Below are positions 56,578 to 64,000 of a DNA stretch of 64,000 nucleotides, in pieces. Location: the NCBI GenBank assembly GCA_030544685.1, contig CP086683.1, positions 4,712,001 to 4,776,000 of the forward strand, read 5' to 3'. A program made the translations under genes and the position numbers. The notes under the pieces are model-generated. The model made no database searches. It saw only the letters and a list, made by a program, of their open reading frames with translations, and had not been told where the DNA came from. Positions within the stretch are counted from its first letter, which is position 1, and every line of letters begins with the position of its first letter. Source of the DNA: Pseudomonas sp. B21_DOA (GTDB lineage Bacteria > Pseudomonadota > Gammaproteobacteria > Pseudomonadales > Pseudomonadaceae).

Positions 56578-57905
56578 ATGCAGACTCTCATTGCCCCCGA
56601 GCTTCTCGCCCCGCCGGCACCCTGAAAAACATGCGTTACGCCTTCGCCTACGGCGCCGATGCGGTCTACGCCGGCCAGCCGCGCTACAGCCTGCGGGTGC
56701 GCAACAACGAATTCGACCACGCCAACCTGGCGCTGGGCATTCGAGAGGCGCAGGCGCAGGGCAAGCGCTTCTACGTGGTGGTCAACATCGCCCCGCACAA
56801 CGCCAAACTGAAGACGTTCCTCAAGGACCTGGCGCCGGTGATCGAGATGGCCCCGGATGCGCTGATCATGTCCGATCCGGGCCTGATCATGCTGGTGCGC
56901 CGGCATTATCCGCAGATGCCGATTCACCTGTCGGTACAGGCCAATACGGTGAATTGGGCGAGCGTCGAGTTCTGGCAGCAACAGGGGCTGAGCCGGATCA
57001 TTCTTTCGCGCGAACTGTCCCTGGAAGAAATCGGTGAAATCCGCGAGCAGGTGCCAGGCATGGAGCTGGAAGTATTCGTGCATGGCGCGCTGTGCATGGC
57101 CTATTCCGGGCGCTGCCTGCTGTCCGGTTACATGAACAAACGCGATGCCAATCAGGGCACCTGCACCAACGCCTGCCGCTGGAAATACACGGCGCAGGAA
57201 GCCACGCAAAACCAGCTCGGCGAGATCGTCCAGACCTTTCAACCCGAGCCTACGCTAGGCCTCGGCGCACCGACCGACCAGGTCTTTCTGTTGCAGGAAA
57301 CCAACCGGCCCGAGGCATTGATGCCAGCCTTCGAAGACGAACACGGCACCTACATCATGAACGCCAAGGACCTGCGCGCCGTGCAGCATGTCGAGCGGCT
57401 GACGCGCATGGGCGTGCATTCGCTGAAGATCGAGGGCCGGACCAAATCGCACTTCTACTGCGCACGCACCACGCAGGTGTATCGCCGGGCGATTGATGAT
57501 GCGGTGACCGGGCGCGCGTTTGATCGCAGCCTGATGCTGGATCTGGAGTCGCTGGCCCAGCGCGGCTACACCGAAGGTTTTCTGCGCCGCCATGTGCATG
57601 ACGAATATCAGAACTACCAGCACGGCAGTTCCGTGTCGGAGCGTCAGCAGTTCGTTGGCGAGCTGACCGGCGAGCGCCGGGATCGCCTGGCCGAGGTGAA
57701 AGTGAAGAATCGTTTTGCCGTAGGCGATCATCTGGAACTGATGACGCCCAAGGGCAATTTCCATTTTGATCTGCATGAGTTGCAGAGTGTCAGCGGCCAA
57801 GCGATCAAAGTGGCGCCGGGGGACGGGCATACGGTGTACGTGCCGATACCGGACGCGGTGGACTTGCGCTTTGGGTTGTTGATGCGGGATTTGCGAGTTG
57901 GTTGA
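56578..57905 (+). CDS. trhP: tRNA 5-hydroxyuridine synthesis protein TrhP/YegQ (frame broken)
   Basis: A U32-family peptidase-like protein of about 442 residues that takes part in prephenate-dependent hydroxylation of tRNA wobble uridine. It begins MQTLIAPELLAPAGTLKNM, then AYGADAVYAGQPRYSLRVRNN, and carries the U32 cysteines in VFVHGALCMAYSGRCLLS (near 180). The frame breaks at the C-run 56609-56612 (four C; five restore LLAPAGTLK), so without it the natural start is cut off. It is downstream of and divergent from the AI-2E gene. Confidence 0.9.
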
Positions 57906-57966
57906 CTGGCGATCCTGTCTGGCAATCGCAGCATGGCCGTGATTTGCTGGTGAAGCCGATGCCGTC

Positions 57967-58034
57967 TTCGCGAGCAGGCTCGCTCCCACAGTGAATGACA
58001 AAAACTCCCTGTGGGAGCGAGCCTGCTCGCGAAG
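57967..58034. repeat. REP doublet, short spacing
   Basis: TCGCGAGCAGGCTCGCTCCC and TGTGGGAGCGAGCCTGCTCG in inverse order with about 22 bases between them, between two convergent genes. Confidence 0.92.
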
Positions 58035-58089
58035 AGGCCGGCGAACTCAGCAAAAACACCAGACCTCAGCACCTATCATCCGACAACGA

Positions 58090-58971
58090 TCACTGTCGCA
58101 ACCTTGCGTCGGCAAACTCCTCCCGCAACATCCCCACAAACGCCTCCCGCGCGGGGTGCACGCCTGCATTCTCATGCCAGTAAAACAAATTCTCGATCGC
58201 CGTCAGTTCGGCAAATTCATGACCCACGCAGCCCGCACCTTTGGCGTACTGCTCGAACACGCCCTTGGGCACCAGCGCCACCCCGGCACCGGCGCTGACG
58301 CAGCCGACAATCGCTCCGTAACTGGCCAGACTGACAATCGGCAGCGCCTGCCCCTGACGCAGCAACCAATGCTCAAGTGCCGCGCGGTACGGGCACCCCT
58401 GCGGCCACATGAATACGGTTTTGTCTTGCAGATCCGCGATGCCACGCACCGGTCCGAATGACGTCGAAGCGATCAGCAATAACTCCTCGCGATACATCGG
58501 CGTACGTCTGAGCTGAGCACGTTCGACATCCACCGCCACGATCGCGCCATCGAGACGATGGTTGACAGTGTCGTCGAGCAACTGGCTCCAGGTTCCGGTG
58601 GTCAGTTCCAGTGCGACTTGCGGGTAGCGCTTGTGGAATTTCGCCAGCAGCCGCGGCAAGCGCCCGGTCGCCGAGGACTCGATCGCGCCAATACGCAGCG
58701 GTCCGGACGGCTCGGCGGCCGGGTCGAGCGCGCGTTTGGCTTCGACGGTCAGCGCCAGAATCTTTTCCGCATAAACCAGAAAGGTCTGCCCCGCCGGGCT
58801 GATGCGCAACCCGCGCCCCTCGCGCAAGAACAGCGCTACGCCCAATTCGGTCTCCAGCGCTTTGATCCGCGCAGTAATATTCGATGGCACGCAGAACAGC
58901 TTTTCGGCGGCGCGAGCAATGCTGCCGACTTCGGCCACAGTCTTGAACATGCGGATTTGCGCCAGCTCCAT
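58090..58971 (-). CDS. LysR-family regulator
   Basis: A 293-residue LysR-type regulator with helix-turn-helix AEVGSIARAAEKLFCVPSNI near the N-terminus and effector domain behind. SNITARIK in place of the common SQPAVSRQIK resembles the PtrR/YneJ subgroup. It is divergent from the EamA exporter, which it may control. The start MELAQIRMF at 58971 is preferred to one three codons upstream. Confidence 0.88.
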   Translation of the reverse strand: MELAQIRMFKTVAEVGSIARAAEKLFCVPSNITARIKALETELGVALFLREGRGLRISPAGQTFLVYAEKILALTVEAKRALDPAAEPSGPLRIGAIESSATGRLPRLLAKFHKRYPQVALELTTGTWSQLLDDTVNHRLDGAIVAVDVERAQLRRTPMYREELLLIASTSFGPVRGIADLQDKTVFMWPQGCPYRAALEHWLLRQGQALPIVSLASYGAIVGCVSAGAGVALVPKGVFEQYAKGAGCVGHEFAELTAIENLFYWHENAGVHPAREAFVGMLREEFADARLRQ

Positions 58972-59072
58972 AATCATCACTCTGAGTGAACAGTCAGCGC
59001 AGTATAAGTCAGTTGTGACGAATGATCGGGCGCCCGGATACTCGGCGCATCCACTGCCTTGGTGCCTCGATC

Positions 59073-59975
59073 ATGACTTCAACTTCTAACTGCAAAATTA
59101 TCCTGGCCATGGCGTTTGTCATCGGCTGCTGGGGCTATTCGCCTACTGGCATTCACATCGGCTTGCAAGGGTATGAGCCCGGACATCTGGCCTTGCTGCG
59201 TTTTCTGCTGGCCTCGCTGTTGATGGCGCTGATCGCCATCGTCAAGGGCATTCGCCTGCCGCAGTGGCGCGATGTGCCGTTGCTGTTTGCCTTGGGCTTC
59301 TTTGCCGTCAGCCTGCATCACGTCGCCCTGAACATCGGCCAGCAAAACATCAGTGCCGGGGCTTCCAGCGTGCTGGCGCAATCGAGCCCGCTGTTCAGCA
59401 CGCTGCTGGCGCGATTCGTCTTTGAGGACTGCGTCAGCATCTGGCGCTGGGGTTGCGTGTTGCTTGGATTTGTCGGCGTGGTGATCGTGGTCAGTGGCGA
59501 TAGAGGCCTGGGCGCTATCGATGCCCATGGCTTGCTGATTTTGTTGGCGGCGCTTTCCTGGAGCATCTATTTCGCCCTGCAAAAGCATCATGCGCGGCGG
59601 TATGACGGTTTCAGCCTGGGCTGCTACGCGGTGTGGTCGGGGACGTTGCTGTTGCTGATTTATCTGCCGGGGCTGGCTGACGCCGTGATGCAGGCGCCGG
59701 CGCGTGCGCAGTGGGCGGTGCTGATGTTGGGGATGTTTCCCAGCGCTCTGGCGTATCTGGCCTGGGGCTTCGTGCTCAAGCATGTGGATTTGAGCCGAGC
59801 GACGATGACTTTGTATCTGATACCGCCGACAGCCATGGGAATCGCGTCGTGGGGATTGGGGGAACGGCCGACGTTGATGGTTCTGATGGGGGCGGTGGTG
59901 GTGTTGATCAGTGTGTTGGCGTTGAATCTGGAGCGTGGGCCTGGGGTCGTTCGGGCAGTTGAGACCAAGGCGTGA
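59073..59975 (+). CDS. EamA/DMT-family exporter
   Basis: A 300-residue ten-helix transporter with two EamA repeats (FVIGCWGYSPTGIHIGL; SWSIYFALQKHHARRYDG). Members export amino acids, purines or other metabolites. The adjacent divergent LysR gene is a common partner. Substrate unknown. Confidence 0.9.
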   Translation: MTSTSNCKIILAMAFVIGCWGYSPTGIHIGLQGYEPGHLALLRFLLASLLMALIAIVKGIRLPQWRDVPLLFALGFFAVSLHHVALNIGQQNISAGASSVLAQSSPLFSTLLARFVFEDCVSIWRWGCVLLGFVGVVIVVSGDRGLGAIDAHGLLILLAALSWSIYFALQKHHARRYDGFSLGCYAVWSGTLLLLIYLPGLADAVMQAPARAQWAVLMLGMFPSALAYLAWGFVLKHVDLSRATMTLYLIPPTAMGIASWGLGERPTLMVLMGAVVVLISVLALNLERGPGVVRAVETKA

Positions 59976-59997
59976 ATCTGCTGTGAATCCGATGCCG

Positions 59998-60062
59998 TCT
60001 TCGCGAGCAGGCTCGCTCCCACAGTGGATGACGCAAATTCCCTGTGGGAGCCTGCTCGCGAA
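59998..60062. repeat. REP doublet with a shortened right arm
   Basis: TTCGCGAGCAGGCTCGCTCCC and TGTGGGAGCCTGCTCGCGAA in inverse order. The right arm has lost four bases (GAGC), so the stem is imperfect. Confidence 0.9.
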
Positions 60063-60073
60063 AAATCCAGACC

Positions 60074-60304
60074 TCAGCGCATATCATCCGACAACGGTGT
60101 CGGCTCATCCGCCGGCGGTACATCGTCGTCATCCGGCGGATCCTTCCAGTCGTCCGGACGGTCGGCATCGCTCAGTGGATCGCGCCCCGGGTCCATCCCC
60201 GGCGGCGCATCGTGATCGCTCAGCGTCGGCTCGTCGGTGCCGGATACGGGGCGGGTCTGGTCGGTGGGCGCCATGCCACCGGGAACAAGTGCGTCATCAG
60301 CCAT
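60074..60304 (-). CDS. Small acidic Pro/Asp-rich protein, third family member
   Basis: A 76-residue protein beginning MADDALVPGGMAPTDQTR and containing PGMDPGRDPLSDADRPDD and DDDDVPPADEP. Composition, DP repeats and length match the pair at 44417-44842. GAGGTG lies before the ATG at 60304. Predicted to be disordered; function unknown. Confidence 0.72.
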   Translation of the reverse strand: MADDALVPGGMAPTDQTRPVSGTDEPTLSDHDAPPGMDPGRDPLSDADRPDDWKDPPDDDDVPPADEPTPLSDDMR

Positions 60305-60395
60305 GCTGCACCTCACAATACAGGCCCGGATTATCCAGGACGTATTACTTGGAAGCGCGGATGTCGAGGGCGTGCGGTAGATCAGACCAGCGGCA

Positions 60396-61109
60396 TCAGC
60401 CCTGGGCGATAAAGCGATCGCGACTGTTGGTCAGGTGCAGCCACATGGCGGCGCGGGCGGCATCGGCGTCCTGACGCTTGATCGCATTCAGAATCGCCTC
60501 GTGTTCCAGATTCGCCAAGTGTCCGAGCTTGCTCAGATCCGCCGCGCCGCGTTCGGCGGCATTCAGCCGATTGCGCGGGATCATCGCGTTGCCCAAGTGC
60601 TGCATGATCTCGCTGAAACAAGCGTTGCCGGTGGCCTCGGCGATCAACAGATGAAAACGCCGATCGGCCTCCACGCAACTGTCGTTGTTGGCCAGCAGCC
60701 GTTGATAGTCATCCAGCGCCTGACGCATTTGCTGCAACTGCTGCTCACTGCGTCGCTGCGCGGCCAACGCCGCCGCTTGCGTCTCCAGACCCATGCGCAA
60801 TTCGAGGATGCTGCGCACACCGAGCGCCGTGTCGACATTCAGGCGCAGGCCCTGCTCCGCTGCGCGCTCGATCACGAAGGTACCGATGCCATGGCGCGTC
60901 TCGACCAGCCCCGAGGCCTGCAACTTGGAAATCGCCTCGCGCACCACCGTGCGGCTGACCCCGTGTTCCTGAACGATGGAATTCTCCGACGGCAGTTTGT
61001 CACCGGGCGACAGTTGTCCGAGCAGGATGCTCTGGGTGAGCTTTTCCACCAGGTCATGAGCGAGATTGTGCGTGCGTTTGCGCGCGGGGGCGTCGAGGTC
61101 TTCTTGCAT
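60396..61109 (-). CDS. GntR/FadR-family regulator of the glucarate genes
   Basis: A 237-residue FadR-subfamily regulator. The winged helix (KLPSENSIVQEHGVSRTVVREAIS, split 40-63) precedes an FCD effector domain with metal-ligand histidines (RRFHLLIAEATGN near 150, HLANLEHEAILNAI near 198). It is divergent from the transporter and glucarate dehydratase genes with TTGTANGACAA operators between, so it most likely represses them until glucarate or galactarate is present. Confidence 0.9.
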   Translation of the reverse strand: MQEDLDAPARKRTHNLAHDLVEKLTQSILLGQLSPGDKLPSENSIVQEHGVSRTVVREAISKLQASGLVETRHGIGTFVIERAAEQGLRLNVDTALGVRSILELRMGLETQAAALAAQRRSEQQLQQMRQALDDYQRLLANNDSCVEADRRFHLLIAEATGNACFSEIMQHLGNAMIPRNRLNAAERGAADLSKLGHLANLEHEAILNAIKRQDADAARAAMWLHLTNSRDRFIAQG

Positions 61110-61196
61110 GGTCAGTTCCGGAGATCGGGGCTTGCCGATCGTAACACTGCGGGATGACGGTTGAGATTGATTTTAGCGGTTGAGAGCCCCCACAAC

Positions 61197-61207
61197 TTGT
61201 ATGACAA
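61197..61207. promoter_or_regulatory. GntR operator, site 1
   Basis: TTGTATGACAA fits the FadR-subfamily pattern TNGTNNNACNA exactly. It lies 88 bases upstream of the regulator start. Confidence 0.72.
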
Positions 61208-61373
61208 CACTCAATTAACTCAGGTCTGTTAAGCGGCCTGCCTACGCGCACCCCAACCATAAGTCCAAAGGGGCGCCCCATCATGCTTGCCAATCGCCCA
61301 ATAAATACGGCGTATAACTGAATTTTCGTATAAAAATCCGAACGCTCATAAGAATTTAATCACCTCCGCCCAC

Positions 61374-61384
61374 TTGTAGGACAA
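61374..61384. promoter_or_regulatory. GntR operator, site 2
   Basis: TTGTAGGACAA repeats site 1 with one central change. It lies 82 bases upstream of the transporter GTG start. A third, imperfect copy (TTGTATGATGT) follows at 61395-61405. Confidence 0.72.
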
Positions 61385-61465
61385 AATAGCCCAGTTGTAT
61401 GATGTCTATCAACAACGCAGCACCCGGTCCTACCCGCATAAAAATAATCAGTGGGAGAAACATCA

Positions 61466-64000
<2,535 letters not shown>

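Overview
The window is a piece of a chromosome from a Pseudomonas of the fluorescens group. The signs are the block tig-clpP-clpX-lon-hupB-ppiD beside a tRNA-Arg/His/Leu/His array and folD, a PrrF-type Fur-controlled small RNA, a leucine/isovalerate (liu) operon, and many intergenic REP doublets built on GTGGGAGCGAGCCTGCTCGCGA. Almost all of it is GC-rich core-type sequence. Accessory features are one IS110-family insertion sequence, an AT-rich spacer next to a proline-repeat protein, an orphan VgrG-like gene, and several small species-restricted proteins.

Layout. 0.3-8 kb: an acyl-CoA synthetase divergent from liuA-liuB-liuC-liuD (leucine degradation), with a perfect LiuR-type palindrome upstream of liuA. 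8-11 kb: a LexA/XRE-like repressor, a DUF6124-type protein, PrrF sRNA, and an M14 carboxypeptidase. 10.8-13.9 kb: a cytochrome b561 and catalase-like peroxidase operon divergent from an ECF sigma/anti-sigma pair, with two matching promoter motifs between them. 14-19 kb: an AFG1/ZapE-like ATPase, an LRR-kinase fusion, a YebC paralogue and a VgrG-like gene. 19-22 kb: a LysR regulator divergent from phnW-phnX (2-aminoethylphosphonate use). 22-26 kb: a proline-hexad repeat protein, cytochrome b561, a D-cysteine desulfhydrase-like enzyme and IS110. 26-32 kb: FadH, a nitrilase-fold protein with its own AraC regulator, and a DUF2242 lipoprotein. 32-43 kb: the protein quality-control block, tRNAs and folD. 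43-60 kb: envelope, transport and housekeeping genes (pbpG, terC, nhaR-like, MFS, sstT, yceH, AI-2E, trhP, an EamA exporter) mixed with small proteins. 60-64 kb: a GntR regulator, a hexuronate/glucarate-type MFS transporter and glucarate dehydratase (cut by the window end), with two matching operators.

The dominant technical observation is that at least sixteen genes, including normally essential or highly conserved ones (folD, clpX), are broken by one missing base, mostly in a short homopolymer, and never by an extra base. This looks like systematic base loss in the assembly rather than gene decay, so I annotate those genes across the break as single CDSs and state where the missing base lies.

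The strongest biological leads are the twin ECF promoters of the catalase/cytochrome b561 module, the structured noncoding end of the IS110 element (a candidate bridge RNA), the PrrF locus whose -35 overlaps a stop codon, a family of small acidic Pro/Asp-rich proteins, and two enzyme-fold proteins that lack their usual catalytic residues.
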